From Blastomussa wellsi (lineage: Eukaryota > Cnidaria > Anthozoa > Scleractinia > Plerogyridae), in contig OX393572.1 of assembly GCA_947652115.1 (NCBI GenBank), positions 1,931,102-1,995,101 of the forward strand: 64,000 nucleotides of DNA. Direction: 5' to 3'. Of the stretch, positions 21,685 through 32,600 are shown one piece after another; the first letter of the stretch is position 1, and every line of letters starts with the position of its first letter. Under the pieces are notes generated by a model. That model did not search any database and had not been told where the DNA came from. It saw nothing but the letters and a program-made list of their open reading frames with translations. A program made the position numbers and the translations under genes.

Positions 21685-24128
21685 AAGGGACCCACAGTGA
21701 CCATCATTAAATCTGGTGATTACATATTTGGTGGATACACCGACGTGTCTTGGCACAGCGGTAAGACTGATATATCCATAAAAGAGTGCATGATATCTTT
21801 TATTGCTTTGTTGTTGTTCTTGCAGTCTGTTTCGTATGTTGTTGCACGCCGATTACAACGTGTTTCTACTCACTATAACCTTTTAATTGTACTCTACGCA
21901 TGGTGAAATGGTGCGTCTTTCGCACTTCTTCGTCTGCAATTGAAGAAGCATTTCCATGCGATTCCCGACCCTTTTGACAGTATTACGCTCCCAGCACTGG
22001 CATTCCCCGCAACAATAGGCATATGGGCCGGGGGACCGGGGAAGGGGGCTGCAGTTCCCCCCCCCCCCCACCCTCTCCCCAAAGTTTGGGCAACTGATAT
22101 TTTTGGGCTGCAAGAGAAATTTTGGCAAAGCAACTTGGGAGAATTTTTTGGGCCCCTTTGCAGTCTTTCAGGCACCTGCCAATGAGTTAACAGAGGAAAA
22201 GGGGAAGGGGAGAGGAGGACTGGGGTGAGGGGAGAAGAAGTTGCTTAAAGACGTTCGCGCTAATTGTTTGTGCGCATCGTTACTGCGCACGGAATTCGTC
22301 ACGCCACGTCATCCATCGAGCGCGCGCGCTGAGGAAAAACAAAGTCAAGGGCCAGAAGCCGTTTCGTAGCTCTGCTGGTAGTTTACTCTCTTAATGGTCG
22401 GTGATACCTACTTTTTTTCCATGAACTTATTTTATTTACAATTCTAGGAAGATTGTCAACAAATGAACAAAAAATCAATGTGGGAAGTTTAACATTTTTT
22501 TCTGCCCACAGGACATCAAATCCTGCCGTCTTGCGGCTGTTAGGCGAGTGGAAATGTGGTCATTAAATGCGAATTTTTTTCTTTAAGGAACCACACCAAT
22601 TGAATAAATTCACTTTATGGGTCCATTTAAACAACATTTGACAGAGATACGTTCATTTCAAAGATTTATTTGCAATATTTTTATGCTTACAGACACTGTA
22701 GCCGTATCCGCTAACGAAGCGCGAGTTTTCAGATTTTGGGCGTTCTTCTGGGCACGTTATCTCCAAAACGAAGTCGGTGACCCCCAATTTTATTTGAATT
22801 TCTGACATCAGTTACTCATTATCGTACAGTGGTGAGAGTTTCAGAAAAAAATCAATGGTAGAAAATTTTTGCGCAAACGTCCTTAATTTTTAAGCTCGCT
22901 GGTGTAATGGCGGAATACACTGAGCTACTGAACAACGTTTACGCACTACTTACTAATTCTGCTTAAATAATTTGTAGCGCCTTTGCCATCATACTTTACT
23001 CCTAATTTGATCATCATCAGTGTGGTGTGGGTGTTTTTCTGTTTAGAACCATTTGTATCGGTTTCTTCAGTTATTTTTTTCTTTAACGTGACAATGTACT
23101 TGTTACATTTTAGGTTCTTGCGCTTACTCATCAGCCAGCAAAGCTTTCCTCTTCTCGCTTTACAACGTCAAAGGATATAATCCTGTTAAGCTGACTCAGT
23201 ATCAAAAACGAAACGAGGCAATTTACACGTGTTCCAGCTATGGACCCACGTTTGGTTCTGCTGGAGGGCATCATGACATTTATATACCGGAGAATGCTTT
23301 GAGTAGCCCCAAATCTTATACCACATGCGGCTCAACATACTCCGTTCCCTCAGGATATTCAGCTGGTGATTGTGGATTTTTCACTGGAGCTTTACATTTC
23401 ACTCCGACCGACATCGAAGTATTCTACGAAATAGGTAAAATGTTAGATTGGCGTTTAATGCTTACAGAAAAATGATATTTGTGAAAACATTTTCCTTGAC
23501 ATGCTTACCTTTGTATTGAATAAATAGGGTCCATTTTGCAGTTTTCTGCTCGGATATGTCACTCTTCTCCCCTCCACTCCACTTCTTTTTCTCCTCTCAC
23601 AACAAAGCAACACGACCCTACTCAGTTCTACTTTAATAATTTTTTTTCTCTTCCTCAGGCCTCAGTGCATCTGTTATTCTTGACGGCCTCGACCCCAGCA
23701 AATACTTGGAGCTGCTGATCTCGTATTTAGACCCAGTCCTCGTTAGTTCAGAGCGCAGCCGGTTTGTGCGATGTTGGCATGCAAAGACAGACGGTTGGGC
23801 TGTGTCCATATTCCACAGCAACTGCGATGGAAAGGGGCCCACAGTTACGATCATTAAATATAGCAGTTATATATTTGGTGGATATACCGACGTGTCTTGG
23901 TACAAAAGTAAGTATCATTATAATTTGGTTTTATCAACTGGGTTGATAATGTCAATTGGCCACCGTAAAGAGATTCAAGAGCTGACGTTTCGAGCGTTAG
24001 CCCTTCGTCGGGCTTCGTCTTTCGCTCCGACGAAGGGCTAACGCTCGAAACGTCAGCTCTTGAATCTCTTTACGGTGGCCAATTGACATTATCAACCCAG
24101 TTGATAAAACCAAATTATATTGTTATAC

Positions 24129-24162
<34 letters not shown>

Positions 24163-25372
24163 GCTTACCCCCTCTAAGTATCATTATAAATGCCGGCGCC
24201 GCGAAGTCTTGTTAACGCACCGAGACATTCGAGGGAAAGCACAGCCTAGGGAAATGATAAGAAGTATTTTTGGTCGAATTTAACTGAGCTCACAAATGTC
24301 GACAAGAATATATATTGCCCAATAATTTGGTAAACCTTGATTAAGACAAGCTAGTGAACAAGGCAAGCACACTACACGAAAGATCACCTTTGGACCTTCA
24401 AACCTTACCCTGGATCAAAGGAGGTAAATGTCGTCTTTGCCAAACCTTTGTCGTGCCTTTGACTGCGGAAAAGTCTCCTTTGATTTTGATCGAAGATAGC
24501 ACGGAGGTGAGTACGGCGCGGCTTTGACGTTTATATCAATCCTTTGAGTCGAGTCGAAATTTGACACACGTCAAATCCCGGCGATGTCAAAGGAATTCTT
24601 TGCCTCGGTTTTCTTGATTATACCTGTTACCCTCGAGCTCGCAGCCATTTTTAGAAGATCGAAACGCGATCCCCTAAAAACGTGTCAGTTCGGTAGGCTA
24701 TCCAGTGATCGTGCTATTTCTTTCGGATGTATAAAATCTCCTAAGGATTGCCAAAATGTGTAAATCCAATATTTTTTTCGCCTAGTTACATCGGGATAAA
24801 CGCGAAATGCCTTTGCCTTCTCTTGCTGCTGTTTCCTTGTGTATTTTGTTAATATTGTTCTGAAAATGTCTAAACCGGGCCGAGGCTAGGAATTTGTTGG
24901 AACAATGAGAATAACAAATGGACGAACTGCCGCGATTTTAAAACAGTTTTGGAAGTTAATTAGAGATATCTTCATTTTTCGTTTATATTATTTCATTTTG
25001 TACCTCACGGTTTCCTTTTATTTAATGTTGTTTTTAACTTCAGGTCCTTGCCGTCACAGCGCAGCCAGCAAAGCTTTCCTCTTCTCGCTTTACAATGACA
25101 AAGGATATAATCCTGTTAAGCTGACTCAGTATCGAAATCAGCAAAACGCAATGTACGGCTGTTCCAGTTACGGACCTACTTTTGGTGCTGCTTCGTATCA
25201 CGATATCTACATATCGGACAACGCTGTGAACAACCAAGCATCTCATAACGCATGCGGCCAAACATACTCCATTCCGTCGGGATATTCAGAAGGTCTGAGT
25301 TGTCATTTTCTAGCTGGACATCAAAATTTTGCTCCAGATGACATTGAAGTGTTCTACGAAATACGTAATTAA
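21685..25372 (+). CDS. Tandem double-TLDc module, 5' exon truncated
   Basis: Exon pieces: 21685-21760 (only the last 25 codons of a TLDc first-half exon, no acceptor), 23114-23434 (second half, ends with donor ATAG|GTAAAA in place of a stop), 23659-23907 (a second TLDc first half: SVILDGLD, RCWHAKTDGWAVSIFHSNCD, FGGYTDVSW) and 25044-25372 (second half with stop, DDIEVFYEIRN). All boundaries are phase 1, so 23114-25372 forms one and a half TLDc domains that could continue from exon 5 of copy B (17176). There are no EGF, PAN or signal-peptide exons of its own. It is either the 3' end of the copy B gene or a remnant third gene decapitated by the Penelope-linked deletion. Confidence 0.7.
22245..22886. 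mobile_element. TTAA-flanked nonautonomous transposon, 642 bp
   Basis: Ends TTAAAGACGTTCGCGC and GCGCAAACGTCCTTAA. It is related, in inverted orientation, to 49997-50608. It inserted in the intron between the truncated exon and 23114. No coding capacity. Confidence 0.8.
23924..24175. mobile_element. Palindromic solo Penelope-like unit in reverse orientation
   Basis: Same family as 2458-2706, with the TAGAGGGGG end on the right. Target-site duplications AAGTATCATTATAA lie at 23910-23923 and 24176-24189, starting three bases inside the intron. The insertion therefore sits on the splice donor of exon 23659-23907 and leaves GTAAGT intact. Confidence 0.85.
24190..25043 (+). other. Intron remainder without recognised features
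   Basis: Intron sequence before the last TLDc exon, ending in the acceptor TTAACTTCAG. I see no repeat arms or coding matches. 25373-25974 after the stop codon is likewise featureless 3' flank. Confidence 0.5.
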
Positions 25373-26525
25373 TTTAATTGATTTAATTTTCTATTCTATT
25401 GTTAACGTTAAAGGAGCCAAACCTAAATTTTTGTCAAAATCGTCATTTCCAATCCGTTTCAATCTTCTACATCCCAGTCATCCTCGTTACTTTTTGGTTT
25501 AATACCACTCCTTTGGTGTTTATCTTCCTTAGCAAACTATTATTTTTAGGTTTTCTTAAATTTTAAGGGTAATTTAGTTTGTCGATCGAAGAAATAACTC
25601 AAAATATCGTGTAGAAGCTCCTTTAAGAGAGAGATTGCTCCGAGTAAAATCTTGATTGTAATCTTATTAACTTACAACTAACTGTTCCGAAATCTCAGTG
25701 GTATTTGAAACATCTTTTTATATTCCTCGGGTGGACAGAATGAGTAACGAATTGCTGTTGTCAAGCGGACAGGCAATAAAGAAAACCATTTCAGTGCAAT
25801 GTGACCTACATTGACCCAAGCGTAGACCCGGGTCTAGCGTGACTCGGCACCAGACTTCTCACTGGAACGCTCGCTCATTTCGTTCGCGTTTGAAAAAGTG
25901 GAATTATTTCCATGCAAGGAAATTTACTTTTAACAATGAATACTTCACGTATTTGTTGTCCGAGGAGGACAGTTTTTGAAGTAGCGTGGTCGAGGATATA
26001 GGTTTATCGTGTGTTGTTGCGCCCCGTATATGTAAATAGCCAACATGCAGGTCAACTTTCTGCCTGTTGGAATACTTTTGGAGCACCCAACGGAACAGTT
26101 GGGTGGATTATCTGTTCGGAAGGCGTGCAATCCCCTCAGATTTTCTTCAGTGAAACGTCACCTCGAACTTTCGTGATGTGGAAAATGTAATAAAATGCCT
26201 GCTGTGTTCGGAGAGAGAAAAATACGCCAGCTAAGATTTTCGGAAAGGTAAAAACAGCTAGCAAATTCGGATAATAAGTTTCTATCATCTTAATATTCAG
26301 CTAAACAATTCGAACAGAACGAACTGTTTTAGTTTACACAAATATCACTTTAAAAAGCCGAAACTAATATGTGAAAACTGAGCAACGGGATTCCTGGTGG
26401 GTGCTCCTGATATTTATATTGTAGTACCAAGTTTACATTTAGATTTAGACTGTAGTTCCTGTTGCTATATATAACATGGATCTTTAAAAGTATCGTTTTG
26501 ACCAGTGCAAGGCATTGTTTGTGAA

Positions 26526-26807
26526 AGAGCGAGTTTCAATTTAGCGTCGAAAAATCAAACAAAAGTAATTACTTTGGCCAATCACAAGGGACGGAGATAA
26601 TCCAGCGAACCAATCAAAACACGAACTAATTACACGTAGCCGACAAAAAGCGCGGGAAAACGTGCACACGCGAGTCACGATTAGTTTCGGTTTTCCTTCT
26701 GATTGGTTGAAAAAATGACGCGAGATTTTTAAACCAATCACTCAACGTTGTTGTCCAAAACCAAGTAATTCTCTAATTACTTTTGACACCCAATTGAAAA
26801 CCGCTCT
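26526..26807. mobile_element. MITE with AGAGCGAGTTT ends
   Basis: AGAGCGAGTTTCAATT at the left and AAAACCGCTCT at the right. A second copy lies at 31456-31714. The interior shares ACGTAGCCGACA and GCGCGGGAAAACGT with that copy. Confidence 0.7.
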
Positions 26808-26912
26808 AATTGTTCTTTAATCATTATTTAGGTGGCGACGGAATGATCTGTGAGCTGGTTTGGGTCCAGTCTGATTATCACGATGCACTTCTGGGCATTA
26901 TGAGATTGGGTC

Positions 26913-27076
26913 TAATAGACCAATTCGGCTAACGTGTTTACATCCTTGTTGTCACCCAATTCAGGTCATGTGATGATTCATTTGGGAGGTTACAATTATG
27001 CAATTTGTCATACACAACTGATTGCTGAATTGGGTAGCAACAAGGAGGTAAACACGTTAGCCGAATAAGTCTATTC
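26913..27076. mobile_element. MITE with long (about 45 bp) AATAGAC inverted ends
   Basis: Left AATTCGGCTAACGTGTTTAC and right GTAAACACGTTAGCCGAAT extend into AATAGAC/GTCTATT outside and CCCAATTCAG/CTGAATTGGG inside. Confidence 0.8.
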
Positions 27077-27270
27077 AGCTTAAGCCCAGGTGTGAAAAAG
27101 CGGAGAAGTGACATCGAGATTTATGTGCTGTTTGGGCCTAATAATGAAGAATTTAAAAGACTTCGATTTAAAGCTATTTTGCAATATAAACACATAACAC
27201 AAAGCAGTATCATAATCCTAATTATTTATTCAATAATATATCGCATTTGTACATACAGCTGAACTTCTCT

Positions 27271-27337
27271 AAAAGGGCCCTAGTCAGCCTCCGTTTTTTT
27301 CGAGGCCTTTAAATTAACCCTTTCCTGCCCAAGCGTG

Positions 27338-27384
<47 letters not shown>

Positions 27385-27451
27385 AGGGAGACCCCTTGGG
27401 CAGTAAAGGGTTAAAAAACTATCTCCCTTAACCCTTTCCTGCCCAAGCGTG

Positions 27452-27498
<47 letters not shown>

Positions 27499-27713
27499 AG
27501 GGAGACCCCTTGGGCAGTAAAGGGTTAAGGGAAATTGTATAGTGAAGCGTAATCTTATTGCAATGTTGTAAGTTATGTTTCTATAGTGTTTAAATTACTT
27601 TTGGCAAATCTTTCAGTGATCTCTTTCGTTTCGACACGCCCCGCGTAAATTATAATACTGAAAATTTCGCATGTAAACAATACCGAAGGCGTGGCTGACT
27701 AGGCCCCTTTAAG
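27271..27713. mobile_element. MITE (AAGGGGCCTAGTCAGCC ends) hosting two smaller MITEs
   Basis: Outer ends CTAAAAGGGCCCTAGTCAGC and GCTGACTAGGCCCCTTTAA. Inside are two identical 101-bp TTAA elements (27314-27414, 27428-27528). Confidence 0.7.
27314..27528. mobile_element. Twin identical TTAA MITEs, 101 bp each
   Basis: 27314-27414 and 27428-27528 are the same base for base. Each starts TTAACCCTTTCCTGCCC and ends GGGCAGTAAAGGGTTAA, with 13 bp between them. Identity suggests a very recent tandem duplication or double insertion. Confidence 0.9.
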
Positions 27714-27820
27714 CTCGGGTCAAACGGGAATAGGGTCGCCTAGAACTGAAGGATCACTATTGCACGAGAGTTTTCAAATCAGCGAGGGAAAACTGCACGC
27801 AAGTAGACGATAGCGTACGT

Positions 27821-27945
27821 ACGAGAGACGACGAGAGCGTACGAGAGACGACGAGAGCGTACGAAAGACGGCGAGAGCGTACGAGAGACGGCGAGAGCAC
27901 ACGGGAGTCGACGAGAGACGGCGAGAACACACGGGAGTCGACGAC
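27821..27945. repeat. 20-bp minisatellite
   Basis: Units like ACGAGAGACGACGAGAGCGT run head to tail from 27821, degrading to 10-bp half units (ACGGGAGTCG) at the right end. The older duplicate (9,250-9,320) has only scattered similar motifs, so the array expanded on this side. Confidence 0.9.
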
Positions 27946-29056
27946 GGCTCGTTCTCGTTTGACCCGGGTCGGCTTCCGAACGGCCACCCTGAGGACAGAA
28001 TGAATGGCGTTGTAGGCAAGTGACTTCTGTAGGGTGGTGACCGTTAGTAAGTCAGTATTTATCAACTGTAAAACGTTGAAAGTAAATAAAACTGAGTTAA
28101 ACTCTCTTTCATTATCTTGGTTTTAGCAGAACATTAATGCTAAAAGGCACTAATTATGGCAGGACACTGCTGATTCCTTTGTTTTAAAACAATTTTGCAA
28201 ATCTCACGATTTGGGATCTAAATCTTGAGATTTTGGCGGGTAAACTTTTGCGACCTCAAGATTTGGGTGCTTTAGATGTTGGAAGGTCTACTGAATCCAT
28301 TTCATTGCAAAACCCGGCTGGAACTACGGGCTGGAACTAGCCCTTTTCCACCGCATTTGCAGCAATAACACATTCCCGCGGTTGCTACAAGATCACGTTC
28401 TCCAGCATGTACAACAAGGTTACATGTTACGGGCCGACCATTTAACCATTGAGGAGGGAGGGGGGCAATTTTTTTCTTCTGACAAGCGCTTACAGGAAAT
28501 TTCTTTTTCAAAATCTCCCACCTCTCCCCCCCCCCCCCTCAAAAGTTAAATTACGCATTTGCAACAATTTCACATTTTCCCGCGCGTGCTACAAGATCAC
28601 GCTTGCTACAAGGTTACGTCTTTCCGCCATCACCAGCTTCACATTTTCCTACGCTTTCCACATTGACGTTTTGTAACAGCTCTTCTCGCGCTTACCCAGA
28701 ATACGTTTCCCGCGCTGTCACCAGTTCCATGCGCAATCGAGACTTTTCAGATGCGAAAGAAAATGCAAAACAATCTCGATTGTTCCATAAACCGTCTGCT
28801 GTTTTATTCATATTTAAAACTATTTCCCAATAAAATATATTTCAATTGTGTTAACTCTTTTGAGCCTGTTTACAGGGTTCCTTTTTGTAGTATCTCTTTT
28901 CCTCTACTTTTAACGTAACATATGTTGACCCTTTCCATTTTGTAGCAATAAATCGAAAGCAGCCCACGTGAACGTAATGATAAATAGCTCTGTTTTAAAT
29001 GCTAACATACATCAGGGGCCGGTTCATCAACCACCTAAAACGTTAGAACCTTGAAA

Positions 29057-29330
29057 CCACATGAAAGTACTGCTCCATAGCTTACATTTGAATGGTCACA
29101 CACTAGGGTTTCATCCACAGACTTAAAAGTAAGAACCACCTTGTGCAGCATAATAAACAGTACCACATGAAAGTACTGCTCAATAGCTTTCATTTGAATG
29201 GTCACACACTAGGGTTTCATCCACAGACTTAAAAGTTAGAACCACCTTGTACAGCATAATAAACAGTATCACATGAAAGTACTGCTCAATAGCTTCATTT
29301 GAATGGTCACACACTAGTGTTTCATCCATA
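29057..29330. repeat. 106-bp tandem repeat, about 2.6 copies
   Basis: Units start at about 29057, 29163 and 29269 (CACATGAAAGTACTGCTC, GAATGGTCACACACTAG) and differ at a few positions. It lies 330 bp beyond the stop codon of RAB3GAP1. Confidence 0.9.
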
Positions 29331-29659
29331 GGGTTAACAAGCTGAAATCAGACAGACTTATCAAGCTCCAATTTCTCCTTACAATACTAATAATACACTG
29401 TCAAGCAGAAACGTAACAAGAAGTAAAGAAATAATCATTATCTCGATCTACCGCCAAATTCTCAAAACTAAATCAAAAGGAACGAAAAGTACTCAGTTAG
29501 GAGATTTTGAGGAAATCACGCATTTAGCGTCAAGTGTTCGCTTAACTGACAGTATAGAAAAGCCTTGCTTTCCGATTCAGGTGTGGGACGGAGGGAGGGG
29601 AACGAATAAATAAGATTAAAGAAAAAAAGGAATATTTCGATTCTCAATACTGCTGTACT

Positions 29660-32600
29660 TCATTGAAAAATGACATCATCGGTAAACGCGCCCGCAAGTC
29701 TGAAATCGTCATTGGTCAGCACACAATACATTCTTTGAGGACATGGACGCGACGAGGGTCGGGGACGGGGAATTGTTGTTCTCAAGATGTACTCCCGACC
29801 GGTGGGGGGTGGGAAGTCTTGGATTGGAGGGGTTGGTCGATGCTGTTGAGAAAGAGAAAGAGAAAAATATGCGTGTGAAGAACGACAGTAAAATGACTGT
29901 GAGCCACAGATGAGTTAAATGATTCTAATTTATAATTAGTTATTGAGCAAACGAGAACACTGCGTTAGAGCGTTGTAACTATAAATAACTTACAGGTTGA
30001 TTTGAAGATGCATCCTCGTCACTGGCAAACTGCATTCTCGCGCTCTAAAGGGGACAAAAACACTGTTATGTAGAACAGGCCATATTTTAAAAAAATGTAA
30101 AATAATATCATCTCAACACCAAAAGACATGTAACAAGCACAGGAAAGCATGAAACGAATGGAAAGAACAAGCGCAGGAAATCCTGTAACCTGCGTTAAGC
30201 GCGGGAAAGTCGCATGAGATGACGACTTCATTCATTGAAAGGAAAACATCAGCGCCCTGCGGGGTTAGAACTGAAGACCTTGCATAACAAGGACCGGGAC
30301 AGATTACACACATACTTATTTTTACAGGAAGGTCATTGTACACTCGAAAGAAATGGAAGAAAATATTTTAATCCAAACATTGGAATCGAACCCGCGAAAG
30401 TCCGACTCAGGATACATTCACTTACAACTATACCAACTAGGCACAAGCTGCCAGAAACACATTTTTTTCAGTATGTATAATGCTGACAAAATTCTATATA
30501 GTACATTACTGCCCAAACCACAAAGCGAAAGCTAACCGCAAGCAAACGGGAGTGGAACTAACCGGTAAGGGGACTAACCACAAGTAAACTGGGATGGAAC
30601 TTTACCCCAAGCAAACTGGGTTGGAACTAACTGGAACCAACCGACAACCATATATTTATCTGCTGATCTGGCCATTTCTACGTCATATAAATTATCATGA
30701 AATGTCTTATCTGGTCTCGGTCCTTGTTATGTAAGATCTTCCGGTTAGAACACGCTGCATCTCATCTTGGGAACGAGGTTGGCATGATCTCAGCAAAATG
30801 CACTGAAGACAGATTTATAGATGGACACCAACGGGTCCAAAAAAAGTGTTACAGTCCGCAGTAACGAAGTGCCCATAAAGTGGGGTTTGACTGTAATAAA
30901 AGGAAAGGGATGCAGATTTCTTTTGGAAAATGCCAGGTAAACAACATAACAACATGAAAAACCAAACTAACCTCTTGCTTGGCGAACAGTCTGTGGATAA
31001 CTCTCCCAGCAGGTCCTCTTCCGGCACCGATGACCGCTACTTCCGGTTTTTCTGTCAGAGCTGACAAGAATTGTTCAACGTCTTTGTCTCCTCCGTCGCC
31101 ACCTTTTTCCGAGAGCGCGTCTTGAAATTTAAAGCGCAGAGAATGGGCACGAGCAATCGCCAGTTCCGACAGCTGGAGTTGTTTAACAAATTCCTGTAAA
31201 CAAAAGATCGGTCTGCTTCACTCTGCTCTTGATATCCTCGATATTTTACAGTGTAAACAGCTAACGGCAAAACAGTATGTTTACCACTTCGTTACATACC
31301 TCACAGCGAGGCAAATCATGTGCCATTTCCCAAGATAACTTGCTTGCTTTGCTAACAACTTCATCTAGTACGGATGCCACTGCAGGAATGTCTCGAGCAC
31401 CTGACAAAGAAATGGAGTTCATACTCGCCAATCTGGTTTAATTTGTACTGCAGTCAGAGCGAGTTTCAATTGAATGTCATAAAACCAAAACCAAAGTAAT
31501 TACTTTAACCAATCACAAAGGACGGAGCCAATCCAGTGAGCCAATCAAAACTCAAAGTAATTGCACGTAGCCGACACAAAGCGCGGGAAAACGTAAGCGC
31601 GCGAGCCAGGATTGGTTTTGGTTTTACCCCTGATTGATTGAAAAAGTGGCGCGAGAATTTTAAACCAATCACTAAACGTGGTAATGCAAAACAAAAGCAA
31701 TTTGCTAACCGCTCCATTTCAATCCAGCCGGATATTCCTTTTTCCAGTAATTTCTCATGAGCCTACTAAATATATTACACAGGCGGGGACGAACTTCAGA
31801 TGATTTTCTTAGCTGAATTTAGTTCGGCTCATGAAAAGTACGGAGCTTAACCCGAGCGACTATTAATGTAATTTCTTTCCTGTTTGCAACATTTGTTTGT
31901 TCTTTCAACAATAAACATAGCAACCCTAAATCTAAACCTCTCCAAGTTGTTTGCATTCAGTAAATTTATGATAGGATTTCTGGTTCTCTGTAAATGAGCA
32001 AGATTCCCTAATTGAGAAAAGCGTGACAATTTTATTGAGGAAGGAAGACCACTGCCATTTGCTGTGAAACGTGACGTGCGCTTAACCCTCGCGTGCCCAC
32101 GAGTCCAACACGCAACACGCCCGCGAGTCTAGCTGTAAACATGCAAATGCAGCGCGGCTTTGTGATAAACTGCTAAAATCCTCCGACTCTCAAATACAAT
32201 CATGTCGTTTATTCTTACCTGACGCCTCCACACGAAGAACTGCCGCGTGAAGCAAAACAGGAAATAACTGAAAGGCGACTTGGGCAGGCTTGAGTCCAGC
32301 AAGAAGATGTAAAACCTGGCATGGTAACATGACAGTTTAGAGCAGTAGTCCATGTTTACTGACCGTACAGCTGCTAAGAGTGAATTTTTTCCGTTTAACA
32401 GGGCTCGACACTAACGGTAGCCAACTAGCCACAGACTAGTAGAAATTTAGTTTTGGTTAGTAGGTTTTCGATTTCCACTAGCCGCTTTGGCTAGCTAGTA
32501 AACAAAATGAAATTGGCCGAAGCAGTTTCTGTCTTTCCTCAAGCAAGACAAACAGTTTTCTCTGAAACAAGGTCAGAATTTCATTTCATTTCATTCACCG

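Larger units (their letters stand above)
25975..28110 (+). repeat. Older duplicated 3' flank (partner 7960-9520)
   Basis: Diverged copy of the flank downstream of TLDc copy A, expanded by MITEs at 26526-26807, 26913-27076 and 27271-27713 that the partner lacks. The right end shares GGCAAGTGACTTCTGTA and AAGTAAATAAAACTGAGTT with 9,400-9,490. 28111-29056 carries only low-complexity and unassigned sequence. Confidence 0.8.

Noticed and set aside
22083..22900. Open frames near 22,000-22,800 on both strands
   Set aside because: They fall in the C-run area and inside the TTAA transposon 22245-22886. The inverted copy at 49997-50608 gives equally meaningless frames.
27757..28065. Arginine/serine-rich open frame on the minus strand
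   Set aside because: It is the translation of the 20-bp minisatellite at 27821-27945.
28449..28833. Open frames around 28,450-28,830
   Set aside because: Low-complexity proline/serine translations across a C-run, with no splice signals or family resemblance. The homologous flank does not preserve them.
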